A DNA stretch of 64,000 nucleotides from Bacteroidales bacterium (GTDB lineage Bacteria; Bacteroidota; Bacteroidia; Bacteroidales; WCHB1-69): assembly GCA_016290295.1 (NCBI GenBank), contig JAEETJ010000001.1:62001-126000 (forward strand), in the 5' to 3' direction. Under the pieces are notes generated by a model. It saw only the letters and a program-made list of their open reading frames with translations, did not search any database and was not told where the DNA came from. Below, piece by piece: positions 40,153 through 50,107 of the stretch. Position 1 is the stretch's first letter. Every line of letters begins with the position of its first letter. The translations under genes and the position numbers were made by a program.

Positions 40153-41091
40153 TTTACTCCAGAGTTCCCGGAGGTTCGGGTAGGAGTCACGCAGGAGGCC
40201 GGCCACATCAGCAAACTTTACCCAGCGGGCCTCGTCGATATCCTCTTCTGTCTGGGGTACCAATGATTCCGAGGCATCCGCTTTCATCAGGTACCAAGCA
40301 GTAGTTTTGCCCACCCATTTGCCGCCTAACTTGTAGGTATGGAAGGTGTCGGGCAAAGGCTTAGTGATGGACAGCCGCTGTAGTCCCGTTTCCTCACTCA
40401 CCTCGCGTAAAGCGGCCTCTTCCAAGGTCTCCCCTTCTTCCACTTTTCCTTTGGGAAAATCCCATTTGCCACGGCGGTAAATCATCAGCACTTCTTCTTG
40501 AGCATTCATCACCACACCACCCGCAGCTTTGATCTCACAATAGTTATCTTCCAGCTGTTGGTAGAATGCCTCTCCGTATTTTCTGATAATCGGATTTTTC
40601 AAAAAACGGAAAACAGGAAGGCCCAAGCGGTGCCCCAGTTCGCAGGCTTCAGCGCAGACAAACCAACGGTGATAATTCAAGGCTTCATAATCTGGCAATT
40701 TCTTTACCCTAATAGGATAAAGGTGACAGGAAATCGGCTTCTGGAAATCTATTTCACCGTTTTCAAAAGCCTTCTCAATGGCACATTTCGCCACACCATG
40801 CTCATCATAATAAGCATATGCACAGCGTTCATCGCTCAACAAAGGAGTAACAAAGGAGCCTTCCATGTCGTAATCGAAGGTTCCTTCCTCCTCTACTTTG
40901 CGAATCCCCTCTTCAGACATATACTTTCTGAAGAGGGGATAATTGTCTTCTATATCTCCGATTTCCTCTGGCTCTATAGGAGCTCCTGTATCGCCTTCCA
41001 CACAGCACAAGCCTTTGCACTGTGTCAGATCGCAACAGAACTGGCTATCGAACAAGTCATCAGAAACAAGGACATTATTGATGATTATCAT
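40135..41091 (-). CDS. DUF3109 (Zn/Fe-cluster-like) - NUDIX hydrolase fusion protein
   Basis: N-term CCDLTQCKGLCCVEGDTGAPIEPEE...ISCHLYPIRV...CAEACELG (DUF3109); C-term GKWDFPKGKVEEGETLEEAALREVSEETGL (NUDIX box). Confidence 0.88.
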   Translation of the reverse strand: MIIINNVLVSDDLFDSQFCCDLTQCKGLCCVEGDTGAPIEPEEIGDIEDNYPLFRKYMSEEGIRKVEEEGTFDYDMEGSFVTPLLSDERCAYAYYDEHGVAKCAIEKAFENGEIDFQKPISCHLYPIRVKKLPDYEALNYHRWFVCAEACELGHRLGLPVFRFLKNPIIRKYGEAFYQQLEDNYCEIKAAGGVVMNAQEEVLMIYRRGKWDFPKGKVEEGETLEEAALREVSEETGLQRLSITKPLPDTFHTYKLGGKWVGKTTAWYLMKADASESLVPQTEEDIDEARWVKFADVAGLLRDSYPNLRELWSKMKTEN

Positions 41092-43922
41092 TTTTTGATA
41101 AACTTCTTAACGATATCGTTTGCTCTCACAAAATAAACGCCTGCTTGCAAACCGCTAATATTTATCGTTATATTTCCATCAACAACATGTTGAGTTAATA
41201 CGGTTCTTCCGCAAACATCCAAAATCTCAATCACTTCTGGGAGATCATTCTCTTTGAAAATCAGATTTAAAACATCACCAGCAGGATTAGGATAAAGCTG
41301 AATATTTTCAAGTTTTTGTTCTTCAATACCCGTTGAAACGCCATTCAATGCAACAGTAGCGGTATTGGTCTGATTGGTAATGGTCATTGTCTTAGTGTAA
41401 GTGCCACCGACAGGAGGTGCAAACACCACATACACCATACCACCATTATATGGAATCGTTGTCTGTAAACCATAATTCGACTGGTCATTAGACACCAAAA
41501 ATGGTTCTTCCACCTGAACCAAGATATCGTCAACACTCACGAAATCACCCACTATCACATTAATAGTTTTAGCTGGTGTTTCCCCACCTGAAGTCGAGAA
41601 ATACAATACCGTGGGACTAGTGCTCAGGGTTGGGTTAGCAGTTCTGAAACTTGCTGCAATCGTATGTTCTGCTATGACATTTTCAAAGGTATATATCAAT
41701 GCTCTTTGTTGGCTTATACCATCAACAAGCAATTCATCAACGGTATAACCCTGGTCTGGTGTAAGCGTAAAGGTCTGGTTATTGTGCAAGGGAACCACCA
41801 CATTGCCAGAAGGAGATATTTGTCCGTGATTGCCAGCAGAAGCTGTAATCGTGAAATCAGTTATCGGGGTACCCGACACCATGATATCATCAAGAATCAA
41901 TCCAGCGCCATTTACACCCATCGCCTCAAATGCAATTTGGTAGTTAGACGAGGGGTTAGGCAAATTGATAGACACCTGTGTCCACTGTCCACCCGTACTG
42001 CTTGAATAATTTTGCAACAAGGTCCAATCATCTGAAGGTGAAGATCTGTAATACACATTTAGCGTATAATATGCCGCACCAGCCTGAGCATACCAGAATG
42101 ACAGCACAGGATTGTTCAAGAAAGTGAAATCAAAGTTCGGCAGCACCAATTTGGTCGTACTGCTGGCGACAGCATAGAACATTGCATTTGTGTTGCCAGA
42201 ATGTGCATTGGCGATAGTACCGGAATTGTTTCCTGTACGGATTTGCCATCCTGTATAGTTGTTGACATACTCATGATAGCAATAATACGGAATATCCTCT
42301 GATTCAAAAGGTTCAACCCAAGGAAAAGTGTCAACTTTGACCGTACCCTTGATCAGATGGAATTGCAGACTGTCGCCCATATCATTGATATTGACAATAC
42401 GGAATCCTGTCATGTTGGTATTATTGCAATAGAACGGAGCAGGATTGGTATATTGACTGAATTCCTTCATATTATATCCACCAAAACAAGACTGCGGTAA
42501 ATTGCCCATATCTGGAGCCGTAGTAGGCGTTGCCCCAGGGAAACCATTCTTACGGAACGCATACACTTCTGGATAAGAGTTCACGTAATCTGTACCCGCA
42601 TTGCCATTATAATCCGAGTTGATACGGTAGATTACCGCACCCGTATTATACACCGTACTTTCGAAAGGAGTTTGTTTGTTTCTGTACTCAATCACCAAAA
42701 ATTGATTCGGATGATTAATGCGGTCTGGGTAGATTTTGTATGCACAATTCGGAGATGTTGCTACAGGGTAAATGGTATAGACACCGTTTTCCGCAGCTTC
42801 GGGAATATCTTCAATCCAATGTCCATATTTGTACTTCATATAAGCACCCATATTCTGAGGAGGATTGGAAGTTTGTTCCATCAAATCCCACTTGCCCACA
42901 AAATCAGCTCCGCCATCGTATGCATACAAGTCTGGAGCACTCAAGGAGTGGAACATCTCGTGACACAAAGTTCCGAGATCAAAATAATAATCATTCTTTG
43001 CCAGAATCAGGTTAAAATCATACACTCTTTTTCCGTGCATATAAACAGAACGGTCATATATAGACCAACGATGAGGCCATAACAAGTCATTCCATCCTGC
43101 CACATTTGTATTGATAATGAAAACTACATTATCAACCTTGCCATCATCGTCATAATCCAAATCCAAGGATAGAGGGACCATATTCTTGATATAGCGTATC
43201 GCACTATCCAACAAGGTAAATTCCCTTTCTCTCTTACCATCGGCATCGGTATAACCTATTGCGTTAGTAGCCGAATATGGCATATAATAATTTCTCGGAT
43301 GGCTATCATGATAAGATAAAATCACATCATTAGGTCCTGCCTGAGGATACAGATAGGTTTGGATACTGAACTGGTTGTATGACACATGCTGATAGAAATT
43401 CTTCATAGAAACAGCCGAACTGCTTGATGTGTCATTAAACATTCCATCTACCTGGCTATAAGTTTTCGGGAACACGGTGTCTCCCGCCAAACTGATAAAC
43501 ACCACCAAATTGGGCATCTGACCATGATTCATGGTAGGACGTGTTGGCATTCCTGGATCATTGTCCCTGATTTGCCTTGCTCTTTCCATCCTGCGAGCAT
43601 AGATAACATCCTCGCTAATGCGGGCACCTGGTGTCAAAGCTGCTATAGCGGCCGGATCAACCTGTCCCACAATATATTCAGATGGTTCTACACGACCATT
43701 CACTTCAATTCCATAGGTATAGTAACCTGTTTCGGAATTCATGATAATGGTATAGCCAGCGGCATCATGATAATAATTGTAAAATTCGTCACCACTGACA
43801 AAGCAGTTTATCACTACACCATTAGGTTGAGTAATAGTGCAAGGCACATTTTTCAGCGGAGCCGCCATAATACTGCTTATCATCATGAAGACAAGCAGTA
43901 TGATAGATAGTAAACGTTTCAT
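41088..43922 (-). CDS. M6 family metalloprotease with T9SS type A C-terminal sorting domain
   Basis: DLGTLCHEMFHSLSAPDLYAYDGG (HExxH-like); C-term IQLYPNPAGDVLNLIFKE...GLQAGVYFVRANDIVKKFIKK. Confidence 0.9.
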   Translation of the reverse strand: MKRLLSIILLVFMMISSIMAAPLKNVPCTITQPNGVVINCFVSGDEFYNYYHDAAGYTIIMNSETGYYTYGIEVNGRVEPSEYIVGQVDPAAIAALTPGARISEDVIYARRMERARQIRDNDPGMPTRPTMNHGQMPNLVVFISLAGDTVFPKTYSQVDGMFNDTSSSSAVSMKNFYQHVSYNQFSIQTYLYPQAGPNDVILSYHDSHPRNYYMPYSATNAIGYTDADGKREREFTLLDSAIRYIKNMVPLSLDLDYDDDGKVDNVVFIINTNVAGWNDLLWPHRWSIYDRSVYMHGKRVYDFNLILAKNDYYFDLGTLCHEMFHSLSAPDLYAYDGGADFVGKWDLMEQTSNPPQNMGAYMKYKYGHWIEDIPEAAENGVYTIYPVATSPNCAYKIYPDRINHPNQFLVIEYRNKQTPFESTVYNTGAVIYRINSDYNGNAGTDYVNSYPEVYAFRKNGFPGATPTTAPDMGNLPQSCFGGYNMKEFSQYTNPAPFYCNNTNMTGFRIVNINDMGDSLQFHLIKGTVKVDTFPWVEPFESEDIPYYCYHEYVNNYTGWQIRTGNNSGTIANAHSGNTNAMFYAVASSTTKLVLPNFDFTFLNNPVLSFWYAQAGAAYYTLNVYYRSSPSDDWTLLQNYSSSTGGQWTQVSINLPNPSSNYQIAFEAMGVNGAGLILDDIMVSGTPITDFTITASAGNHGQISPSGNVVVPLHNNQTFTLTPDQGYTVDELLVDGISQQRALIYTFENVIAEHTIAASFRTANPTLSTSPTVLYFSTSGGETPAKTINVIVGDFVSVDDILVQVEEPFLVSNDQSNYGLQTTIPYNGGMVYVVFAPPVGGTYTKTMTITNQTNTATVALNGVSTGIEEQKLENIQLYPNPAGDVLNLIFKENDLPEVIEILDVCGRTVLTQHVVDGNITINISGLQAGVYFVRANDIVKKFIKK

Positions 43923-43933
43923 TTTTTCTAATA

Positions 43934-45310
43934 TTATTGTAATCTCTTGAATTGGCAAGTAAAGTGGCGCATCAATTCAGCTTCCCATGTGATTTCCAAA
44001 CCGCGTTTGATAGTTTCACGACGGTCAAAAACATTCTTCAGGGCAGCAGCAATGACGTCCATGTGGTTGTTGGTATAGACACGGCGCGGGATGCAGAGAC
44101 GCACGAAGTCGTTGCCACCAAAGCGGTTCTCGCGGGTAACCGGATCACGGTCAGCCAACACGTAACCAATTTCGCAAGCACGGATACCAGCTTCCAGGTA
44201 AAGTTCGCAAGTCAGAGTTTGAGCTGGGAACTCTTCCTTCGGGATGTTGGTCAACACCTTGTCGGCATCCACAAAGATGGCGTGGCCACCGGCAGGACGC
44301 TGGTAAGGAATACCATATTCATCCAACTTGGCAGCAAGGTAGTGAACCTGTTTGATACGAGTTTCAACCATCTCAAACTCAATATTTTCTTTCAAACCAA
44401 CAGCCAAAGCGTCCATGTCACGGCCGTTCATACCACCGTAAGTCAAGAAGCCTTCGAACGGGATGCAGAACAGTTTAGCACCTTCATACCATTCTTTCTT
44501 GTTGGTAGCAATGAAACCGCCCATGTTAACGAGAGCATCTTTCTTAGCACTCATCGTCATGGCATCAGCGTATGAGTACATCTCCTTGGCAATCTCGCGA
44601 AGGGTCTTGTTCTCGTATCCTTTCTCACGGGTTTTGATGAAGTAGCAGTTCTCAATGAAACGGGCACTGTCAACTACAACGGGAACGCCGTATTTATGAC
44701 AAAGTGCACAAGTCTCGCGGATGTTCTCCATGCTAACAGGCTGACCACCAACGGTGTTATTGGTAACGGTGAGTACCATAAACGGCACTTTACCTTCATT
44801 TTCCTTCAAAACTTTCTCAAGTTTCTCGAGGCTGACATTACCTTTGAAAGGCACTTCCAACTGAGTATCATATGCTTCAGGAACGGTAACATCAACAGCG
44901 AATGCCTTACGGCTCTCGATGTGGCCCTTGGTGGTGTCAAAGTGGGCGTTGCCAGGGATAACCATACCAGGTTTTACAAGATAGGAGAACAACACGTTCT
45001 CAGCTGCACGACCTTGGTGGGTAGGGATAACATACTCAAAACCGGTGAGTTCGGTAATGGTATCCTTCATGTGATAGAAAGAACGGGCACCACCGTAGCT
45101 CTCATCACCCATCATCATTGCACTCCACTGGCGATCACTCATAGCACCAGTACCAGAGTCGGTCAACAGGTCAATATATACATAGTCGCTCTTCAGCATG
45201 AAGATGTTATTGTGGGCTTCAAGAAGCCACTTTTCGCGTTGTTCGCGGGTAGATTTCTTGATGGGTTCAACCATCTTGATTTTCCAGGATTCTGCAAATG
45301 GTAATTCCAT
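43934..45310 (-). CDS. tnaA: Tryptophanase (Bacteroidales type)
   Basis: MELPFAESWKIKMVEPIKKSTREQREKWL, YIDLLTDSGTGAMSDRQW, PTHQGRAAEN, MSAKKDALVNMGGF, GGHAIFVDADKVL. Confidence 0.92.
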   Translation of the reverse strand: MELPFAESWKIKMVEPIKKSTREQREKWLLEAHNNIFMLKSDYVYIDLLTDSGTGAMSDRQWSAMMMGDESYGGARSFYHMKDTITELTGFEYVIPTHQGRAAENVLFSYLVKPGMVIPGNAHFDTTKGHIESRKAFAVDVTVPEAYDTQLEVPFKGNVSLEKLEKVLKENEGKVPFMVLTVTNNTVGGQPVSMENIRETCALCHKYGVPVVVDSARFIENCYFIKTREKGYENKTLREIAKEMYSYADAMTMSAKKDALVNMGGFIATNKKEWYEGAKLFCIPFEGFLTYGGMNGRDMDALAVGLKENIEFEMVETRIKQVHYLAAKLDEYGIPYQRPAGGHAIFVDADKVLTNIPKEEFPAQTLTCELYLEAGIRACEIGYVLADRDPVTRENRFGGNDFVRLCIPRRVYTNNHMDVIAAALKNVFDRRETIKRGLEITWEAELMRHFTCQFKRLQ

Positions 45311-45336
45311 AATTATACTTTTTTTTATTATTACTA

Positions 45337-45918
45337 TTATTGATTATTTTCTGCTACTATTGTCTCTTTCAACGTGCCGTTCTCATACTGTTGGCTATAC
45401 ATCAACCGGCCTTGCTCATCGTAGAATTTCCATTCTCCAACTTTCTTTCCTTTTTCATATTTTCCAGCATAATACAAATAGCCATTGTCATGATAGACCT
45501 TATATTCACCTTCTTCCCTGCCATTCACATAATGAGCTTCTGTACAGAGATTTCCATTCTTATGGTAGGCGAACCAATCCCCATCACGTCTGCTCTGGTC
45601 CAGATTACCTTCGATATACTTGTAATGCGTACTATCGTAATAATAGACCTCGCGGTATTTTTCGTCTGTCAGTTGTCCGTTTTCATCCACCTTATAGAAT
45701 GCCACCACCTTAGCCTGCTGGTCGCCGTACATTTCCTCCACTTTTTTACCGGGAAGAGTGTCATTATGGTCAACCGTACCCGCACCGATAGCGTCACTGT
45801 TCAACGCTATCGTTTCCACTTCAGGCTCAGCGGTTTGGGATTCTTGAGTTTTGCTTTTGCAAGAAAGAATTGAGAAGGTCAGCACAAAACCCAACAACAA
45901 AAAAACTACATTTCTCAT
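45337..45918 (-). CDS. MORN-repeat (variant) lipoprotein
   Basis: LSCKSKT lipobox; repeated GDWFAYHKNGNLCTEAHYVNGREEGEYKVYHDNGYLYYAGKYEKGKKVGEWKFYDEQG. Confidence 0.88.
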   Translation of the reverse strand: MRNVVFLLLGFVLTFSILSCKSKTQESQTAEPEVETIALNSDAIGAGTVDHNDTLPGKKVEEMYGDQQAKVVAFYKVDENGQLTDEKYREVYYYDSTHYKYIEGNLDQSRRDGDWFAYHKNGNLCTEAHYVNGREEGEYKVYHDNGYLYYAGKYEKGKKVGEWKFYDEQGRLMYSQQYENGTLKETIVAENNQ

Positions 45919-46604
45919 TTCTTCTTCGACTTAAAAGGTTCGTTAAGGATGTCTAAGAGTTCGTTCGTAATATCCTTGCTTGGATCGGCATCAAGCAATT
46001 GTCCACCGTATTGGTAAGAGAACACGAAGGAAGCGTTTCTCTCTGCATTGATACGTTTGGTAGCCATAATGACAGAATCAGCGATTTGCTTCAAAGCCGC
46101 TGCCTGACGGGCTTCCAAGTCACCCATCACCCGGGCATAATCAGCTTTCAGGTTTTCGCTTTCCTGCATCAGCTGCTGCTGGGCATTCTCTATCTGCACC
46201 TGGGTGAGGATACCAGATTGGTAATTCTGCTGGAATTGGTTGTATTTTCTTTCCAGAGCTGACTGGCGGTTTTGGAACACAGCTTCCTGCTTGGTCATTT
46301 CAGCCTCGATATCTTTGGTCAGAATATCCACCAACTCATAATTAGCATTCACACTGTCGATGTTGATGTAAATAATCTCACCTGAGCGAGGTTCGGTGTT
46401 CACCACATTGTTCTGTACAGGGGTGTGATGTGTTGTTTTCGGGAAGCAGAAATACAGAATATACAATACTATCACTGCAATAGCCAATATAGCCTCTACT
46501 ATCCAACGACACAGGTTGCAATTGCATTTTTTCTTTGTTTCACAAGTTTCCTGAGGTGTTTCTTCTTTGATGATCTCTGTTACGTTTTCTTCCATTTCAC
46601 TCAT
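45915..46604 (-). CDS. OmpH/Skp-like periplasmic chaperone with N-terminal TM
   Basis: INIDSVNANYELVDILTKDIEAEMTKQEAVFQNRQSALERKYNQFQQNYQSGILTQVQIENAQQQLMQ. Confidence 0.85.
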   Translation of the reverse strand: MSEMEENVTEIIKEETPQETCETKKKCNCNLCRWIVEAILAIAVIVLYILYFCFPKTTHHTPVQNNVVNTEPRSGEIIYINIDSVNANYELVDILTKDIEAEMTKQEAVFQNRQSALERKYNQFQQNYQSGILTQVQIENAQQQLMQESENLKADYARVMGDLEARQAAALKQIADSVIMATKRINAERNASFVFSYQYGGQLLDADPSKDITNELLDILNEPFKSKKK

Positions 46605-46610
46605 TTTTTA

Positions 46611-46636
46611 TGCGGCGAATGCGGTTCCGCCGCAAT
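46611..46636. repeat. GCGG palindromic element related to that in the 76-bp repeat
   Basis: ATGCGGCGAATGCGGTTCCGCCGCAAT versus reverse complement at 27388-27360 ATGCGGCGGTTGCGGTTCCACCGCAAT. Confidence 0.7.
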
Positions 46637-46639
46637 AAT

Positions 46640-46677
46640 TATTAATTCAAATTTCAAAATTCAAAATTCAAAAAACT
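46640..46677. repeat. AATTCAAATTTCAAAATTCAAAATTC repeat (family E)
   Basis: Degenerate ~10-bp tandem unit. Confidence 0.65.
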
Positions 46678-46682
46678 GCCCC

Positions 46683-48887
46683 CTAATTTCCAACCTCGGA
46701 TAGATATTTGATTCGCATGATTCTAACTTCGTCCATGCTGTATTCATCCTCACCTAATTCCTCGAGGGCGTCTTGTACGGAATCGGACTGGGCATTATTG
46801 AAATAGTCCAAGATATCTTCCTGATGATAGGGGTCAATCACTTCGTCAATATAGTAATTGATATCCAGTTTCATACCGGAAGAGACAATGCTTTCGATTT
46901 CCGAAAGAAGCTCGTCCATTTCCATACCTTTGGCAATCGCAATATCTTCAAAGGCGATTTTACGGTCAATATTCTGGATGATATACACCTTATTGGCCGA
47001 CTTGTTCACCACGGTTTTGACGACAAAATCCTGCGGACGCTCAATTTCGTTATCTTCGACATAATTCTTGATCAATTCCACAAAAGGCTTGCCATATTTC
47101 TGCGCTTTTCCTGCACCCACACCGGTAATGTGTGTCATTTCCTCGATATTGGTCGGGTACTGGATACACATATCTTCCAATGACGGATCCTGGAAGATGA
47201 CGTATGGTGGCAAATTCTCCTTATTGGACAATTCCTTTCTCAGATTCTTCAGCAGAGAGAACAGGGTCTTGTCGAAAGCATCGCCCTTAGAAGGCATCGG
47301 TTCATCCATCAGGTCGCCATCCTCATCGGGGTCAACAGCGTTTTTCGGCTTAGCCACCATCACAGAATACGGATTAACCAGATATTTCTCTCCCTTCTTG
47401 GTCACTCTCAGCAATCCGTAGTTCTCCACATCTTTAGCCAGCAAATCTTCGAAGATAGCCACGCGTATCACATTCGCCCAGAAATTCTGGTCATAATCCA
47501 TACCTTCGCCAAACTGTTTCAGTTTCTGATGTTTGAACTTTTCAACAGAAGTTGTTTTCTCGCCTCTGATAATGTCAATAATATGATCTTCCTTGAACTG
47601 CTGTTTAACCGTTTGCACCACCTCGATAACCAGACAAATCTGGTCGGCGGCATTCATTTTCGGTCTCGGGTGACGGCAATTGTCACAATTATTGCAATTT
47701 TCCTCTTCAAATTCTTCACCGAAATAATGCAGCAGATGTTTACGACGGCAGCTGGTGGACTCGGCATACGATGCAGTCTCTGCCAGCAGTTGTTTCACGA
47801 TTTCCTGTTCCGCCACAGACTTCTTGGTCGAGAATTTCTCAAGTTTATTCAGGTCTTTCGGGTCATAGAAAGCGATACATACACCCTCGCCATCATCGCG
47901 GCCTGCACGGCCTGTTTCCTGATAATATCCCTCAAGGCTCTTGGGCATGTCGTAGTGAATCACATAGCGGACATCGGGTTTATCAATACCCATACCGAAA
48001 GCGATAGTAGCCACAATCACATCGGCTTTTTCCATCAAGAAAGCATCCTGATTTTCCACACGCGTATGGGAATCCAAACCTGCATGATACGGCAATGCCT
48101 TAATCTGGTTAGCCTGCAGAAATTCTGCCAGTTCCTCCACTTTTTTACGGCTGAGGCAATAAATGATACCCGACTTTCCGTGGTTATTCTTGATAAACTT
48201 CACCAGTTCCTTGTCCACATCCTTCGTTTTCTCGCGAATTTCATAGTACAGATTCGGACGGTTAAACGACGAGATGAACACTTCGGCCTTATCCATACCC
48301 AGGTTTTTCTGGATATCGCTTTGTACCTTGGGAGTAGCGGTAGCTGTCAACGCGATCACCGGCACCTTCTTGCCGATGGTGTCAATAATATTTCTGATGC
48401 GGCGGTATTCCGGGCGGAAATCATGTCCCCACTCTGAAATACAATGCGCTTCATCAATAGCATAAAAAGAGATATTGATATCTCTGAAAAAGTCAACATT
48501 CTCCTCTTTGGTCAAGGATTCCGGCGCCACATACAGTAATTTGGTCTTGCCCGACAGCAAATCGTCTTTCACTTCCTTTATTTCCTGCTTGGTCAATGAA
48601 GAATTCAAAAAATGGGCGATACCTATTTCCGTACCGAAATTCCGGATGGCATCCACCTGATTTTTCATCAGAGCAATCAAAGGAGAAATGACAATAGCCG
48701 TACCCTCTTTCATCAAAGCGGGCAATTGGTAGCATAAAGACTTGCCACCACCTGTCGGCATGATCACAAAACAGTCCTTACCTTTTAATAGAGACTTGAT
48801 GATTTTAAGCTGATTTCCCTTAAAACTATCAAAGCCGAAAAATTTTTTCAGCATTTTGGAAATCTCTTTATCCGTAATTGCAGCCAT
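46683..48887 (-). CDS. recQ: ATP-dependent DNA helicase RecQ
   Basis: VIMPTGGGKSLCYQLPAL, YAIDEAHCISEWGHDFRPEY, QETGRAGRDDGEGVCIAFY, Zn-binding CRRKHLLHYFGEEFEEENCNNCDNC. Confidence 0.96.
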   Translation of the reverse strand: MAAITDKEISKMLKKFFGFDSFKGNQLKIIKSLLKGKDCFVIMPTGGGKSLCYQLPALMKEGTAIVISPLIALMKNQVDAIRNFGTEIGIAHFLNSSLTKQEIKEVKDDLLSGKTKLLYVAPESLTKEENVDFFRDINISFYAIDEAHCISEWGHDFRPEYRRIRNIIDTIGKKVPVIALTATATPKVQSDIQKNLGMDKAEVFISSFNRPNLYYEIREKTKDVDKELVKFIKNNHGKSGIIYCLSRKKVEELAEFLQANQIKALPYHAGLDSHTRVENQDAFLMEKADVIVATIAFGMGIDKPDVRYVIHYDMPKSLEGYYQETGRAGRDDGEGVCIAFYDPKDLNKLEKFSTKKSVAEQEIVKQLLAETASYAESTSCRRKHLLHYFGEEFEEENCNNCDNCRHPRPKMNAADQICLVIEVVQTVKQQFKEDHIIDIIRGEKTTSVEKFKHQKLKQFGEGMDYDQNFWANVIRVAIFEDLLAKDVENYGLLRVTKKGEKYLVNPYSVMVAKPKNAVDPDEDGDLMDEPMPSKGDAFDKTLFSLLKNLRKELSNKENLPPYVIFQDPSLEDMCIQYPTNIEEMTHITGVGAGKAQKYGKPFVELIKNYVEDNEIERPQDFVVKTVVNKSANKVYIIQNIDRKIAFEDIAIAKGMEMDELLSEIESIVSSGMKLDINYYIDEVIDPYHQEDILDYFNNAQSDSVQDALEELGEDEYSMDEVRIMRIKYLSEVGN

Positions 48888-49054
48888 TCTGTTGTCTATT
48901 TGAGATGTTTTTGTTTGCTATTTTCTAGTGATTACAAAATCCTAATTGGAATAACAAAAATAAAAAAAATAATCAAGCAAGCGGAATTTTTCTGCTTTTT
49001 TCTTTCATTTTTTATCAACATACTGACTCTCAGTATGATAAATTTTAAAAATAA

Positions 49055-50056
49055 CTATTTTTTCAGAAATTCACGCATAAAAATGCGGATTCCCTTCTCC
49101 AAGGGAGTGAAATTTTTCTTATATCCCACCCTTCTCAAACTGTTCAAAGGCAGGTCAATCTTCCTGTAAGGAATTTTATTTTTTTCTTTTGACAAGGGGA
49201 AAAACTCCAATTTTTCTTCCTGCCTTAAAATGGAAAGAATTGTTTTGGCCACCGCACTGAACGGCCGTGGGTAAGCAGTACCCAAATAATAAAAATCGCT
49301 GGCGGGCAGATGATTCATGAACCAGGTGAGAACAGTGACCACATCCTTAATGAAGATTCTGTCTATTACAGGCTCATTATCAGATGTTTCTGAATTTCCG
49401 TAAACAGGGATAATCATGCGACTTTCCTGTTGCCACTGCCTGAACAACTGGTACACGGAAGAGGCTGCATCACCCATACGCTCTTCATTCGGCCCATATA
49501 CCTCGGGCATGGCAAATCCCGCCCATAGTGGCGGTGTCACACGCTGCTTGAGCACCCACTGGTCAAACTGCCGCTTCATTTGCTCACATAAAGCCATTTT
49601 ACCGCTCTCCTGCCCCATCCATTCCTGGCCTGTCCAAATCCATTTTGCCTCGGTTGATGCTACCGCAAAAAGCAAAGGAATGCGGTTCATGGCTGCAAAA
49701 CTCCAAAGGCGTTGCGAAAATTCCAGAATGTATTCATGAAAGCAGGAAGTATCATCTGGCAGGGTATCAATTTCTGAAGCCAAATGAATGATAAAATCGA
49801 CCTTCTGTTGGTTTAGGGCTAACCAATCGAAAAATAAATCACGGGGCACTTTTTCAATATACCGCATCGTTTGTAGAGACGTTTTATGAAACGTCTCTAC
49901 ATCAGGACTGGACGCTATTTTCGGCACATCATAGCCCGGTTCAACAGGCATTACGGGGAAATCGGCCACCAGAACCAAATCCGAACGACCTGATTCGTTG
50001 AGATGTTGAACCATGCTGCTACCGATAAAACCGGCAGCACCCGTAATGACTATCAT
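49055..50056 (-). CDS. NAD-dependent epimerase/dehydratase (HldD-like)
   Basis: MIVITGAAGFIGSSMVQHLNESGRSDLVLVADF; SDR-extended fold. Confidence 0.85.
   Translation of the reverse strand: MIVITGAAGFIGSSMVQHLNESGRSDLVLVADFPVMPVEPGYDVPKIASSPDVETFHKTSLQTMRYIEKVPRDLFFDWLALNQQKVDFIIHLASEIDTLPDDTSCFHEYILEFSQRLWSFAAMNRIPLLFAVASTEAKWIWTGQEWMGQESGKMALCEQMKRQFDQWVLKQRVTPPLWAGFAMPEVYGPNEERMGDAASSVYQLFRQWQQESRMIIPVYGNSETSDNEPVIDRIFIKDVVTVLTWFMNHLPASDFYYLGTAYPRPFSAVAKTILSILRQEEKLEFFPLSKEKNKIPYRKIDLPLNSLRRVGYKKNFTPLEKGIRIFMREFLKK
49873..49900. repeat. Perfect palindrome GTAGAGACGTTT-TATG-AAACGTCTCTAC within epimerase CDS
   Basis: 12-bp arms, 4-nt loop; read in frame as V-E-T-F-H-K-T-S-L. Confidence 0.92.
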
Positions 50057-50073
50057 TCTCTTGTCGTTTAAAA

Positions 50074-50106
50074 CAAAGCAGGGTCTGAAACAGACCCGCT
50101 TTTTCG
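50074..50106 (-). terminator. Rho-independent terminator downstream of rnfC
   Basis: AAAGCAGGGTCTG-AAA-CAGACCCGCTTTTT stem-loop immediately after rnfC stop. Confidence 0.85.
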
Positions 50107-50107
50107 T

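Noticed and set aside
43934-45310. Tyrosine phenol-lyase instead of tryptophanase
   Set aside because: Sequence follows Bacteroidales tryptophanases from the N-terminus (MELPFAESWKIKMVEPI) onward; tryptophanase judged more likely though substrate not proven.
47529-48437. 302-aa plus-strand ORF opposite recQ
   Set aside because: Antisense to conserved helicase motifs; no domain support.
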